DNA of 64,000 bases, taken from positions 1 through 64,000 of the forward strand of contig JBKPGF010000062.1 in assembly GCA_046729255.1 (NCBI GenBank), in the 5' to 3' direction. Each line of letters opens with the position of its first letter. Position 1 is the first letter of the stretch. The translations under genes and the position numbers were made by a program. Below, in pieces: positions 7,444 to 18,230 of this stretch. Source of the stretch: PALSA-612 sp046729255 (GTDB taxonomy: Bacteria; Actinomycetota; Thermoleophilia; Gaiellales; Gaiellaceae). A model generated the notes under the pieces. It searched no databases. It was not told the origin of the DNA and saw only the letters and a program-made list of their open reading frames with translations.

Positions 7444-8237
7444 GAGCGCAATGCCTCCACCGTCTCGCGGACGTCGTGCACGCGCACCATCGTCGCACCG
7501 GCAGCGACCGCGATGACGGCGGCGGCGATGCTGGCGGACATCGGGCCCTCGGTCGCCTCCGGTTCGCCCAGCAGCCGGCCGAGGAATCGCTTTCGCGATG
7601 CACCCACCACCACCGGGCGCCCCAGCGAGGCGACCTCGCCGAGGCGGTTCAGCAGCTCGACGTTGTGCTCGGGCGTCTTGCCGAACCCGATGCCCGGATC
7701 GACGCAGATCCGCTCCTCCGGAATGCCGGCTGCCGTCGCCACGGACAGGCGTTCCTCGAGGAACGCGACGACGTCCGACACGACGTCGTCGTAGCGCGGG
7801 TCGTCCTGCATCGTCCGCGGCTCGCCGAGCATGTGCATGAGGCAGAGATACGCACCGGACTCGGCCACGACCTCCGCCATCGCGGGGTCACCACGCAGCG
7901 CCGTGACGTCGTTGACGAGCTCCGCACCGAGCCCGACCGCCCGCCGCGCCACTTCCGCCTTCGATGTGTCGATCGAGAGCGACACGTCGCCGCCGAGCCG
8001 TTCCAGCACCGGCACGACGCGCCGGAGCTCCTCGTCGAGCGAGACGCCCTCCGAGCCCGGCCGTGTCGACTCTCCCCCGACGTCGACGATCGCCGCTCCG
8101 TGCTCCACCATGCGCCGAGCGGACGATGCAGCAACATCGGGATCGAGGTTCACACCGCCGTCGAAGAACGAGTCCGGGGTGACGTTGACGATGCCCATCA
8201 CCGACGGGCGCGGAAAGCGCTCCTCGATCGACTGCAC
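7440..8237 (-). CDS. folP: Dihydropteroate synthase
   Basis: The product has the DHPS TIM barrel: VMGIVNVTPDSFFDGG (pterin/diphosphate loop), DVGGESTRPGSEGVS, LSIDTSKAEVA, the NDVTALRGD segment and the closing GASRKRFLG and RVHDV motifs. It condenses hydroxymethyl-dihydropterin diphosphate with p-aminobenzoate and is the usual sulfonamide target. I chose the GTG at 8237 (265 residues); there is no good ribosome-binding site, so the ATG just before GIVNVTP is an alternative. It lies 16 bases after the copper operon, on the same strand. Confidence 0.94.
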   Translation of the reverse strand: MQSIEERFPRPSVMGIVNVTPDSFFDGGVNLDPDVAASSARRMVEHGAAIVDVGGESTRPGSEGVSLDEELRRVVPVLERLGGDVSLSIDTSKAEVARRAVGLGAELVNDVTALRGDPAMAEVVAESGAYLCLMHMLGEPRTMQDDPRYDDVVSDVVAFLEERLSVATAAGIPEERICVDPGIGFGKTPEHNVELLNRLGEVASLGRPVVVGASRKRFLGRLLGEPEATEGPMSASIAAAVIAVAAGATMVRVHDVRETVEALRS

Positions 8238-8253
8238 GGAGGGAGCGTATGCC

Positions 8254-9078
8254 TCAGCGCGAGCGAAGCGTGAGCACGCGACTGGTGGCCAGCGGCGTCC
8301 AACCGTCTTTGTCGACCAGAACGATCCGCACGCGTGCGGGACGCTTGACGCGCACCTCGGCCGACGAGACGTAATCCAGCTTCCCAGTTGCCGCCGGCCA
8401 CCAGCCGAACCGCTCACGCAGCTGGAGCTCGACGAGAAAGCGGGTATACGGAGCGCTCGGGGTCACGCTCACGTCGACGCCTGCCTTGGTCGGCTCGAGC
8501 TTGATCTTCCAGACGCTGACGAGCAGCCGGCGAGTCTCGCTGACGTTCCCGTCGGAGGTCGCACGGTAGTCCCCCGTCGACTCCGCCTTCAGCGTCGTCT
8601 TCCAGCTGCCGTCGGCGGCCGGACTCACGATGGCGACGGTAGACCAGGCCGAGCCGTTCAGCCGCTGGATCTCGACCGCCTTGCCTGTGTCCGCGGTGCG
8701 GCCGCTGAGCTCCACCGGCTTACCGATGGGCAGCGCGGCAGGAGGGAGCGAGTCGAGCGTCACGCGGCGGACATCGATCTCACCCGTGATGCTGGGATGG
8801 ATGATGCAGTGGTACGGGTACTTCCCGACCGTGTCGAAGCGGCGGGCGAAGGTTTCGTCGCCTGCGACCTCTCCCGAGTCGAACAGGCCTGTGTCCGAGG
8901 TCACGGTGTGGGTTCGCAGGCTGACGTTCGTCCAGTTGACCGTCTCGCCCGGGAGGACGTCGAGCTTCGACGGCCGGTAGTCGGAGAACAGGATGCTCAC
9001 CTCTGGCGACGCAGCGCCGACGCTCGAAGGCACGAAGACGAGGAGCGCAAGACCGACGAGGACGAGGGCGGCTCTCAC
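8254..9078 (-). CDS. Secreted cupredoxin-domain protein
   Basis: The 274-residue product has a signal peptide (VRAALVLVGLALLVFV...GAAS) and one plastocyanin-like domain with DVLPGETVNWTN, a first copper His in RTHTV, and a Cys-His pair in YPYHCIIHPSITGEIDV. The spacing is C-x2-H, but the position two residues after that His, where amicyanin-type proteins have the axial Met, is Ile. The remaining 140 residues form beta-rich domains without a known signature. GTGA overlap with the preceding multicopper oxidase gene shows coupling. It is a probable extracytoplasmic electron carrier or copper-binding protein. Confidence 0.82.
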   Translation of the reverse strand: MRAALVLVGLALLVFVPSSVGAASPEVSILFSDYRPSKLDVLPGETVNWTNVSLRTHTVTSDTGLFDSGEVAGDETFARRFDTVGKYPYHCIIHPSITGEIDVRRVTLDSLPPAALPIGKPVELSGRTADTGKAVEIQRLNGSAWSTVAIVSPAADGSWKTTLKAESTGDYRATSDGNVSETRRLLVSVWKIKLEPTKAGVDVSVTPSAPYTRFLVELQLRERFGWWPAATGKLDYVSSAEVRVKRPARVRIVLVDKDGWTPLATSRVLTLRSR

Positions 9079-10085
9079 CGGGACACCCGATAGATGCCCA
9101 TCATCCCCTTCATCATGTGGTCCTCGACGTGGCAGTGATAGAGCCACGTCCCCGGCGCATCCTCCGTCCACCGGAACCGGAACGACGTAGCCGGCCCGAC
9201 TGTCTGCGTATCGCGGGCGACGTTGCCTGACACGAGCCACCGGTGACCGTGGACGTGGAAAGTGTGGAAGTCGGAGCCCATTGCCATGACGTCCCACTGG
9301 ACGACGTCACCCACCTTCGCGCGGAAGACCGGCGTGTTGCCGACGAAAGCGCGGCCATCGATCGCCATGAACGTGCCCATCGGCGCGAACACGACCTGGA
9401 ATTCGCGGTCCGGCGCCGGCTCGTTCCGGCCGCGGATGGACAGCATCCCGTACATGCCTCCGTCGATCGACTCCGTCATCGAGGGCGAGTGATCGTGGTA
9501 CGGCCACACGCCGGCCGAATCCTTGCCCGCGGTCAACTCGTAGGTGTAGCTCTGGCCAGGCTTGACGTTGCCGTCCCGTCCTGAGAATCCCGGGACGTAG
9601 GCGCCGTCCGAAGACGGCTTGTAGTGGACGCCGTGAAAGTGCATGGAATGTGGCGCGTTGTGGAGCGTGTCCAGGTTCTTGAAGTGGATCCGCAAGCGGT
9701 CGCCGACACGCGCCTTGATCAGCGGCCCGGGAATGAGCAGCCCGTCTGCGGTATCCCGAGGCGCGTTCGCGAGCGGCTTGCCCCAGTTAGGGCTATAGCG
9801 CCGGTAGACGACCGTCGGGATGATCGCGTCCTCGCGGGCAACCGGCATGCCCGTGATCCCGTCGCGACCGTTCGGAGCGACGTTCCATACGACGGGGACC
9901 GCCGCGACCCAGTAGTCCACGGTGCGGCCGTCGGCCGCGGCGCCAGGAGTAGTCGCCCCGGCTAGCAGGACCAGGCCGAGCGCGAGGACGCAGGCGGTCG
10001 CCCACGTCCTCGCGATACGGCGTACAACAGACCGGAGGCTCAGTTGACGTCGACTTCCGCCTGCATCCACGGATGGATGAGGCAC
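9075..10085 (-). CDS. Two-domain multicopper oxidase
   Basis: About 331-336 residues with a signal peptide (ATACVLALGLVLLAGATT). The four copper motifs are complete: HSMHFHG and WPYHDHS in domain 1, then HTFHVHGH and YHCHVEDHMMKGM in domain 2, where the Cys, the following His and the Met give a type 1 site. Two cupredoxin domains and a trinuclear site between subunits are typical of two-domain laccases, which act as trimers and reduce O2 to water. Substrate is unknown; copper, iron or phenol oxidation are all possible. The start lies inside the preceding gene (GTG at 10085 or 10070). The gene sits between two cupredoxin genes. Confidence 0.88.
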   Translation of the reverse strand: MPHPSVDAGGSRRQLSLRSVVRRIARTWATACVLALGLVLLAGATTPGAAADGRTVDYWVAAVPVVWNVAPNGRDGITGMPVAREDAIIPTVVYRRYSPNWGKPLANAPRDTADGLLIPGPLIKARVGDRLRIHFKNLDTLHNAPHSMHFHGVHYKPSSDGAYVPGFSGRDGNVKPGQSYTYELTAGKDSAGVWPYHDHSPSMTESIDGGMYGMLSIRGRNEPAPDREFQVVFAPMGTFMAIDGRAFVGNTPVFRAKVGDVVQWDVMAMGSDFHTFHVHGHRWLVSGNVARDTQTVGPATSFRFRWTEDAPGTWLYHCHVEDHMMKGMMGIYRVSR

Positions 10086-10600
10086 ATCATCCAGAGCTTC
10101 GTGCCGGGCGCGGCGGTCACGTTCAGGTCGATCGACTCACCCTTCTTGCCCTGACCCGTGAGACCGGAGTCGCCGGGCTTGTCCACGCTCGGTGGAGTCT
10201 GCTGGCCGACCCCGTCCTCGAGGAACGGGTACTTGGGCGGCGCCTCGCTGTCCGGATTCGCGCCGTGCGCCTTCGCCATGGCGTTGCAGATCTTGCAGTT
10301 GACCATCTGCAGCCCCGTCCTGGGCGCGTCCTTCTTCTTCACGATCGTGAACGTGTGCGGGCCTTCGTCAGCGGCGACGTTGACGACGTGGATGGTCCCA
10401 CCTGACTTCACCTTGTAGACGTCCCTGTTCCAGCGCAGGTTGTCCTGGATGTAGCGGTTGACCTGCGCGGTCGGCGGCTTGGAGACCGCCTTCACAGTCG
10501 TGACGGCCGTGCGCTTCCCGGTGCTTGCAAGGGCACCGGCCGCAACCGCGGCGGCGACGAGCGTCACTCCTCCCCAGAAGACAAGCTTCCGCAATTTCAT
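10040..10600 (-). CDS. Secreted cupredoxin with a CxxC insert
   Basis: The 186-residue protein starts at the ATG at 10600, which has AAGGA five bases upstream. An N-terminal hydrophobic stretch (LVFWGGVTLVAAAVAAGALA) is a signal peptide or anchor. The cupredoxin ligands are His in GPHTFTIV and C-x2-H-x2-M in MMCLIHPWMQAEV, an amicyanin-like set. Between them is MVNCKICNAMAKAHG, an unusual CxxC loop with nearby His that could hold a second metal or a disulfide. It is the first gene of the three-gene copper operon and its end overlaps the oxidase start by about 45 bases. Confidence 0.82.
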   Translation of the reverse strand: MKLRKLVFWGGVTLVAAAVAAGALASTGKRTAVTTVKAVSKPPTAQVNRYIQDNLRWNRDVYKVKSGGTIHVVNVAADEGPHTFTIVKKKDAPRTGLQMVNCKICNAMAKAHGANPDSEAPPKYPFLEDGVGQQTPPSVDKPGDSGLTGQGKKGESIDLNVTAAPGTKLWMMCLIHPWMQAEVDVN

Positions 10601-10749
10601 CGGATCCTTTCCGGCCGAGCGTGCCTCACACCGGCCTCTGTTCTTTGGCTCATTCGAGGCCGAGCGGTCTCGAACGGCGGCGTAGCTTACTGATGCGGCG
10701 CCGACCATGCGCCGGTCCCCAGTTGGCTGTGTGCAGCCCCGGCGAAAAG

Positions 10750-12711
<1,962 letters not shown>

Positions 12712-12791
12712 TTACAGGGTCTCCTGGCGAGTCAGGGTAGCACTACCCCTTTGTTCGGCCAGACGCGTACGGCGGATGAGTGCGGGGAGTG

Positions 12792-13346
12792 TTAAGCCCC
12801 TTCGGGGATGAGGTCCTCGCTCAGTACGCCGACGTACGGCAGGTTCCTGTAGCGCTCCGCGAAGTCCAGGCCGTAGCCGATGACGAACTTGTTCGGGATC
12901 TCGAAGCCGATCCAGCGGACGGGGACGTCGATCTCTCGCCGAGCCGGTTTCGTCATGAGCGCGCAGACCTCGAGCGACGCCGGCTCGCGCGACTCGAGGT
13001 TGCGAATGAGGTACGAGAGCGTGAGGCCGGAGTCGACGATGTCCTCCACGACCAGCACATGCCGGCCTTCGATGTTGATGTCGAGGTCCTTGAGGATGCG
13101 CACGACGCCCGAGGAGTCGGTCGACGCCCCGTAGCTCGTGATGGCCATGAAGTCCACTTCGCACGGGACGCGAAGGTGCCGCATGAGGTCGGCCATGAAG
13201 AACACCGCGCCCTTGAGCACGCCCACGAGCAGGAGGTCACGGCCGCGGTAGTACTCCGAGATCTCCTCCCCGAGCTCCCCGATGCGCGTGCGCAGCGAGT
13301 CGGCATCGATGAGCACCTCACCGACGCCACGCTCGAGCTCGGACAT
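12792..13346 (-). CDS. hpt: Hypoxanthine phosphoribosyltransferase
   Basis: The 184-residue protein carries the PRPP loop VLVVEDIVDSGLTLSYL and the early VGVLKGAVFFMADLMRHL segment of hypoxanthine-guanine phosphoribosyltransferases, with the base-binding IPNKFVIGYGLDFAERYRNLPYVGVL at the end. It salvages hypoxanthine and guanine to IMP and GMP. It lies five bases from the tilS stop and is part of the tilS-hpt-ftsH unit. Together with deoD and the purine region it completes a salvage branch. Confidence 0.96.
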   Translation of the reverse strand: MSELERGVGEVLIDADSLRTRIGELGEEISEYYRGRDLLLVGVLKGAVFFMADLMRHLRVPCEVDFMAITSYGASTDSSGVVRILKDLDINIEGRHVLVVEDIVDSGLTLSYLIRNLESREPASLEVCALMTKPARREIDVPVRWIGFEIPNKFVIGYGLDFAERYRNLPYVGVLSEDLIPEGA

Positions 13347-13351
13347 GATCT

Positions 13352-14317
13352 CTATGAGCGCACCACCCGCACCTCGGGATTGTCCACGATCCCGGGGATC
13401 GCGACAACCTCTTCATCTCGGACGACGAGCGGCCACCCCGCGCGCTCCCGCCGCGGCACCTTGGCATCGGTGAACACGTCCTGGACTTTGCGGCTGCGGC
13501 CGGCGAGGCGGTCGCCCGGCCGCCACGTGCGGACCTCGAGGCCCGTCGCGTCCGACTCGATCGTCCACGGACCGAAGCGCACCGGGCCCCGCTCGAGGGT
13601 CAGGCGGTCATACTCGCGCACGGCGTGAATGCCGCGGCCGAGGTCGGCCTCCTTCGTCCCCTCCGTCGACGAAAGCAGGTCGAGCAGCGTGCGCTGGAGC
13701 GTCCGCGGGAGCCGGCGCTCGGCGGGCCGCTCGGCGAGTGCGAGGAGATTGGCGCGTGCCCGCCCGTCGAGCCGCTCCAACAGCGGCAGCACCTCCGTCC
13801 GGATGAGCCCACGCTTCGTCTCGACGTTCGTGGAGTCGGTGCGATACGGGAGCCCCACGGCGTCGCAGTACGCCCTCGTCTCCTCACCCCAGACCGCGAG
13901 TAGCGGCCGGACGACGTCGTCCTCGCGCCTCGGCTTGATCCCGGCAGGCCGCCCGCTCGAGACAAGGCGGTAGAGGACTGTCTCGACGTTGTCGGAGGCA
14001 GTATGACCGGTGGCCCGCAGACGATCGGTCGCATACGAGTAGCGGATCTCCCGGAGCTCGGCCTCGGTCACGGCCGGCGGCGCGTCGATCACCTCCGCTC
14101 CGAGCACGTCGCGGCAGAAGCGCGCGTCGACCTCCGACTCGTCGCCTCGCAGGCGGTGGTTCACGTGCAGCGCCGAGACGCGGTAGTCGAGCTTCTGAAG
14201 GACGTGCCACAGGCACGTCGAGTCGGGCCCGCCGGACACGAGGCACGTGACCTCGCCTCCGGACGGGACCAGCTCATGCCGGCGGATGTACGCCTCTACA
14301 CGCGTGCGAAGGTCCAC
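13352..14317 (-). CDS. tilS: tRNA(Ile)-lysidine synthase
   Basis: The 321-residue protein has the PP-loop SGGPDST near residue 30, then HVNHRLRGDESEVDARF, and a C-terminal domain ending in the substrate-binding region. It adds lysine to C34 of tRNA-Ile(CAU), changing its identity. Length matches the short type without a long TilS C-terminal extension. The GTG start at 14317 is preceded by CACAAT six bases upstream and no ribosome-binding site, so the unit is probably leaderless. Confidence 0.94.
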   Translation of the reverse strand: MDLRTRVEAYIRRHELVPSGGEVTCLVSGGPDSTCLWHVLQKLDYRVSALHVNHRLRGDESEVDARFCRDVLGAEVIDAPPAVTEAELREIRYSYATDRLRATGHTASDNVETVLYRLVSSGRPAGIKPRREDDVVRPLLAVWGEETRAYCDAVGLPYRTDSTNVETKRGLIRTEVLPLLERLDGRARANLLALAERPAERRLPRTLQRTLLDLLSSTEGTKEADLGRGIHAVREYDRLTLERGPVRFGPWTIESDATGLEVRTWRPGDRLAGRSRKVQDVFTDAKVPRRERAGWPLVVRDEEVVAIPGIVDNPEVRVVRS

Positions 14318-14339
14318 ACGGCCATTGTGACAGCCGCTC

Positions 14340-15251
14340 TCAGGCCTTCGGCACCTGCACGATTGTGTACGTCGTGTCCGGCGTCGGCGGCGTGGTGAAC
14401 CGCGCGTTCACGGCCCACAGCTTGTTGCCGTGCTCGTCGATCGTCGTCGGGACGTCGAAGTTGGGGCTCGTGATGAGACCGACGATAGTTCCGGCGCCGA
14501 GCCCGTTCTCGAGCTCGATGACCGCGATCCGGTTCAGACGGTTCTGGACAACGTACAGCGTCTTCCCGTCGAGCAGGATGCCGTCTCCCTGGAGCACGTT
14601 CCCGCTCCCGCCGGTCAGCTCGATCTGGTCGGCTACCCCGGTCTGCGGGTCGACCGTGAACAACAGGCCGGGATTGCTCTGGACGATGATGAGCGTGTTC
14701 CCGTTCGGCGTCGCGTCGATGCCGTTGGAGTTGGCGGGCGGCGTGCCGACGGGTGAGCTGAGCGGAATGGTCTCGAAGGTCGTACCGGGTGCGCTATCAA
14801 GCCCGAGCGGAACCTTGTACAGGACGGCGCTGTTCGACTCCGTGAACCACGCGGCCGTGCGGGTGACGATGACGTCGTTGACGAACGTCGACGCCGAGGC
14901 GAAGTCGTAACTGGCGATGAGGTCGCCGGTCGCAGCGTCATACACGTAGGCGTCTCCGGTTCCCCCTCCCGCCACGAAGAGGCGTCCGCGGTCTTCGTCG
15001 ACGCCCACCGCAACGCGGCCCGCCAGCCCCGGAACGACGATGGCCCCCTCACCGGTGCGCAGGCTTCCTGCGTACACGGCACCGTTCGCCCGCGAGCCGG
15101 AGTAGAAGGTCCCACCCGGTGCGATGGCGATCCCTTCCGGCAGCCAGCCGTTCGGTAACGCGATCACCTCAGGGAACGTCGCGGCGGTCGATCCTGCAGC
15201 CGCGATCGTGAGCGTGGCGGCGGTAGTGACGAGCAGGGCGATGCGTCGCAT
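14340..15251 (-). CDS. Secreted beta-propeller protein of unknown function
   Basis: The 303-residue product starts at an ATG with GGAGACACG upstream and has a signal peptide (MRRIALLVTTAATLTIAAAG). The rest is a repeating beta pattern typical of six-bladed propellers of the SMP-30/NHL type: GWLPEGIAIAPGGTFYSGSR, GVDEDRGRLFVAGGG, NSNGIDATPNGNTLIIVQSN, GDGILLDGKTLYVVQNR. Related proteins include lactonases and strictosidine-synthase-like enzymes, but I see no conserved catalytic set that decides. It is probably exported. Confidence 0.7.
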   Translation of the reverse strand: MRRIALLVTTAATLTIAAAGSTAATFPEVIALPNGWLPEGIAIAPGGTFYSGSRANGAVYAGSLRTGEGAIVVPGLAGRVAVGVDEDRGRLFVAGGGTGDAYVYDAATGDLIASYDFASASTFVNDVIVTRTAAWFTESNSAVLYKVPLGLDSAPGTTFETIPLSSPVGTPPANSNGIDATPNGNTLIIVQSNPGLLFTVDPQTGVADQIELTGGSGNVLQGDGILLDGKTLYVVQNRLNRIAVIELENGLGAGTIVGLITSPNFDVPTTIDEHGNKLWAVNARFTTPPTPDTTYTIVQVPKA

Positions 15252-15348
15252 CGTGTCTCCTTCCGATTGGAGGGCGTGCGAACGCGAGCTACCCGCGTCC
15301 ACTGTTTCCTACCTATCCGGCCGCGATTCGGATTGCGACAATTGGGCG

Positions 15349-15765
15349 ATGCTCGACGAGCGCACCGAGTACGGCGAGCGGGCCGCGCGGCGACTGCGCG
15401 AGGAGCGGATCGCGTGGCTGACGACCGTGTCGCCCCGCGGAGCGCCACAGCCGGTGCCGGTGTGGTTCCTCTGGGACGGCGGCTCGAGCGTGCTCCTTTA
15501 CAGCCAGCCGGACACCCCGAAGCTCCGCAACATCGCCGACAATCCGCGGGTCAGCCTGCATCTCGACGGCAACGGCCGAGGAGGCGACATCGTCGTCTGC
15601 GTGGGTCGAGCCGCAATCTCGGACGACCCGTCGGCCGATCGGGTGCCGGAGTACATCGAGAAGTACGGGGAGCTCATCGAGCGCAACCGCTGGACCCCGG
15701 AGTCCTTCGCCGCCGACTACTCGGTGCCGGTGCGGATCGCCGTCAGCCGAATTCGCGGCCACTGA
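15349..15765 (+). CDS. PPOX-class flavin/F420-dependent family protein
   Basis: The 138-residue protein reads MLDERTEYGERAARRLREER then IAWLTTVSPRGAPQPVPVWF, YSQPDTPKLRNIADNPRVSLHL and a late VPVRIAVSRIRG. This is the split-barrel fold of pyridoxamine-phosphate-oxidase-like proteins, and the pattern resembles the actinobacterial TIGR03667 (Rv3369-like) group that tends to use F420. A redox role on a small molecule is likely; the substrate is unknown. The ATG at 15349 is chosen because homology begins there. Confidence 0.82.
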   Translation: MLDERTEYGERAARRLREERIAWLTTVSPRGAPQPVPVWFLWDGGSSVLLYSQPDTPKLRNIADNPRVSLHLDGNGRGGDIVVCVGRAAISDDPSADRVPEYIEKYGELIERNRWTPESFAADYSVPVRIAVSRIRGH

Positions 15766-15781
15766 GCCCCGCGCGTCTCGG

Positions 15782-16570
15782 TCATAAGATGAGGCTGCGG
15801 TAGGTGATCGTCCGCCGCATGCCGATCGCCTCGTAGACCCGGATCGCAGGCGCGTTCTCGGCGCGGACGAAGAGGCACACGCGCGGCACCTTCGCAAGCA
15901 GTCGGCGACAGAGATCGCGCATCCCCCGCTGGGCGAATCCCTGCCCGCGGGCCACCGGATCGACCCATACCTGCTGAAGCTGCACCGCAAGGGGTGTCCA
16001 CGCGGACGCCTCGGCCTTGAAGAGGATCGTGCCGTTGTCTGCCCAGAGCCACGAGCGGCCTTCGCCGATCTGCGAGCGCGTGCGCCAGCGGAAGCCGTCC
16101 GGATCGTTCACCAACGGGTCGACGCCGATCTCGTCCTGGTGCGCGGCCGCGCACGCCGGAACGAGCAGATCGAGATCGGCGGGCGTCGCCTCGCGCAGAT
16201 CGGTATCGCCCGGTTCCGGAGACTCCTCCAGGACGTAGACGGGTTGGCCGGGCCGGTCGACGCGCGGGGCGGGCAGCCTCCGTCCCACGCGCTTCCAGAG
16301 GTCGTCGACGGCGCGCTCCTCGCCGATGATCATGCGAGCGCGCCCCCACCTCGCTGCCCGCGCGAAGGCTGCACAGCCAGAGCCTGACGGCACGACGTTC
16401 GCGCCGACGTGGCATAGCGCCGTCAGCCGCTCGTCTGCGGCCGTCGCGACGAACCCCCCCAGCCCACGTCGGGCAGCGTCCTCGAGGTAGACCCGCTCCA
16501 CGGGCTCCTCGGCACAGAACTCGAGGATCTCCTCCAGCCGCGGCTCGAACACGCGAGCTCTCTTGAGCAT
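15782..16570 (-). CDS. DUF4081-GNAT acetyltransferase
   Basis: The 262-residue protein has an N-terminal DUF4081 domain (LKRARVFEPRLEEILEFCAE, GFVATAADERLTALCHVGANVVPSG) and a C-terminal GNAT domain with the acetyl-CoA loop VDPVARGQGFAQRGM and ENAPAIRVYEAIGMRR. This two-domain arrangement is typical of actinobacteria (Rv2867c-like), next to the GcpE/isoprenoid locus in mycobacteria. Substrate unknown. Start ATG at 16570 is preceded by TACTCT seven bases upstream, and is 12 bases from the divergent deoD start. Confidence 0.85.
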   Translation of the reverse strand: MLKRARVFEPRLEEILEFCAEEPVERVYLEDAARRGLGGFVATAADERLTALCHVGANVVPSGSGCAAFARAARWGRARMIIGEERAVDDLWKRVGRRLPAPRVDRPGQPVYVLEESPEPGDTDLREATPADLDLLVPACAAAHQDEIGVDPLVNDPDGFRWRTRSQIGEGRSWLWADNGTILFKAEASAWTPLAVQLQQVWVDPVARGQGFAQRGMRDLCRRLLAKVPRVCLFVRAENAPAIRVYEAIGMRRTITYRSLIL

Positions 16571-16582
16571 CGGTATGAGAGT

Positions 16583-17302
16583 ATGGCGCGCGTGCCGGTC
16601 CACCTTCGCGCCGAGCCCGGCGACTACGCCGAGGCGTGTCTCCTTCCGGGCGATCCCCTGAGGGCCAAGTACATCGCCGAGACGTTCTTCGACGACGCCC
16701 GCGAGGTCAACGGCGAGCGCGGCATGCTCGGCTACACCGGGACGTTCGAGGGGAAGCGGGTCTCGGTCCAGGCAAGCGGAATGGGCTGCCCGTCGGCCGC
16801 CATCGTCATCGAGGAGTTGGCGATGCTCGGCGTGAAGCGCATCATGCGGGTCGGCACCTGCGGCGGGCTCCAGCCGGACCTGAAGCTTGGCGACCTCATC
16901 ATCGCCATCAGCGCTGTCGCCGCCGACTCGACCGCGATGCACCTCGTCTCCGAGCCGCACACGCCCACGGCCAGCTGGGACCTCATCCATGGCGCCGTCC
17001 ACGCGGCAAAAGAGCTCGGGAAGCCGGTCCGCGTCGGCCCGATCGTGTCGGGCGATCTCTTCTACAACCCCGACGACGGCCAGTACGGTCGCTGGTCGAC
17101 CCGCGGCATCCTCGCCGTCGAGATGGAGGCCGCCGTTCTCTTTACGCTCGGCGCGCTCAAGGGGCTGCAGACGGGCTGCCTGCTGACGGTCTCCGACATC
17201 GTCGTGGAGGGCGAGTTCGTCCGCATCTCGGACGAGGAGATGCGCACGGCCGTCGACCAGATGACCGAGCTCGCGCTCACGACGGTCACGGCGTCCCATT
17301 AG
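16583..17302 (+). CDS. deoD: Purine-nucleoside phosphorylase, DeoD type
   Basis: The 239-residue protein has the hexameric PNP/uridine phosphorylase fold: LLPGDPLRAKYIAETFF (phosphate site), ASGMGCPSAAIVIEEL, RVGTCGGLQPDLKLGDLI, and GILAVEMEAAVLFTL with the ribose-binding MExE. The late SDIV Asp protonates the purine N7. It phosphorolyses purine nucleosides to free base and ribose-1-phosphate, feeding Hpt and the purine catabolic genes further along. Its TAG stop overlaps the start of the next gene. Confidence 0.94.
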   Translation: MARVPVHLRAEPGDYAEACLLPGDPLRAKYIAETFFDDAREVNGERGMLGYTGTFEGKRVSVQASGMGCPSAAIVIEELAMLGVKRIMRVGTCGGLQPDLKLGDLIIAISAVAADSTAMHLVSEPHTPTASWDLIHGAVHAAKELGKPVRVGPIVSGDLFYNPDDGQYGRWSTRGILAVEMEAAVLFTLGALKGLQTGCLLTVSDIVVEGEFVRISDEEMRTAVDQMTELALTTVTASH

Positions 17303-18209
17303 CGCGTCCGTCGCGTTCCTCGTCAATCCGGCCTCGGCGGGAGGCTCGACGGGAACGCACTGGCCGGAGATCGCGCGGCGCGCGGCCGAGCTCGGGCTCG
17401 AAGGCGACGTGCTGTTCTCGGAGCGGCCGGAGCACATGCGCGAGCTCGCGCGCGAGGCGGCCGCTGGCGAAGCCGCGCTCCTCGTCGCGGTGGGCGGTGA
17501 CGGCACGGTGAACGAGGTCGTCAACGGCATGGCCTCCGCGGACACGCCCGCCGAACTGGCCGTGATCCCCCGAGGGACGGGCGTCGACTTCGTGCGCAAC
17601 TTCGACATCCCGACGAGACTCGACGATGCCATTCGCGTCGCCTCGACCGGACGCACGCGAGTCATCGACCTCGGCCGGGCGACGTATCGCTCGTGGGACG
17701 GCGGCGACGCGAGCTCTCACTTCACCAACGTCGCGAGCGCCGGCATGAGCGGGGCCATCGCCAAGCGCGTGAACGAGTCGAAGAGTCGGCTCGCGAAGGC
17801 CTCGTACTTCCTCGCGACCTTCTCAGTGTTCGCCCGGTGGCAGACGAGTGACGTACGCGTGTCCGTCGACGACGAGGCACGCGAAGGACGAATGCGCGAT
17901 GTCGTCGTCGCCAACTGCCGGTACTTCGGGGCGGGCATGAAGATCTGCCCGGAGGCCGAGCCGGACGACGGGCTGTTCGACGCCCTCTTGATCGGCGACG
18001 TCACGAAGGTCGACCTCGTGTTGACGCTGCCGAAGATCTACCGCGGCACCCATCTCCCTCATCCGAAGGCGGAGCTGCTCCGCGGTCGCGTCGTCACCGT
18101 CGACGCCGACGTGCCGCTCCCCATCCAGCTCGACGGCGAACAGCCCGGGACCACCCCTGTTCGATTCGAGATCGAGCCCCGAGCACTGCGCCTGCGGGTC
18201 CCGGCCTGA
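17298..18209 (+). CDS. Diacylglycerol/lipid kinase family protein with ATT start
   Basis: The 303-residue protein has the YegS/DagK fold: N-terminal VAFLVNPASAGG, nucleotide loop VAVGGDGTVNEVVNG, VIPRGTGVDFVRNFDI and a C-terminal beta domain ending PGTTPVRFEIEPRALRLRVP. It phosphorylates lipid head groups or diacylglycerol at the membrane. The conserved first strand and VNPASAGG lie upstream of the first GTG (17409). Between the last in-frame stop and that GTG there is no ATG, GTG, TTG or CTG. The only plausible start is ATT at 17298, overlapping the deoD stop as ATTAG, so translation probably depends on reinitiation. Confidence 0.85.
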   Translation: MSASVAFLVNPASAGGSTGTHWPEIARRAAELGLEGDVLFSERPEHMRELAREAAAGEAALLVAVGGDGTVNEVVNGMASADTPAELAVIPRGTGVDFVRNFDIPTRLDDAIRVASTGRTRVIDLGRATYRSWDGGDASSHFTNVASAGMSGAIAKRVNESKSRLAKASYFLATFSVFARWQTSDVRVSVDDEAREGRMRDVVVANCRYFGAGMKICPEAEPDDGLFDALLIGDVTKVDLVLTLPKIYRGTHLPHPKAELLRGRVVTVDADVPLPIQLDGEQPGTTPVRFEIEPRALRLRVPA

Positions 18210-18230
18210 GCGGAAAAGAAGGGGGTCCAT

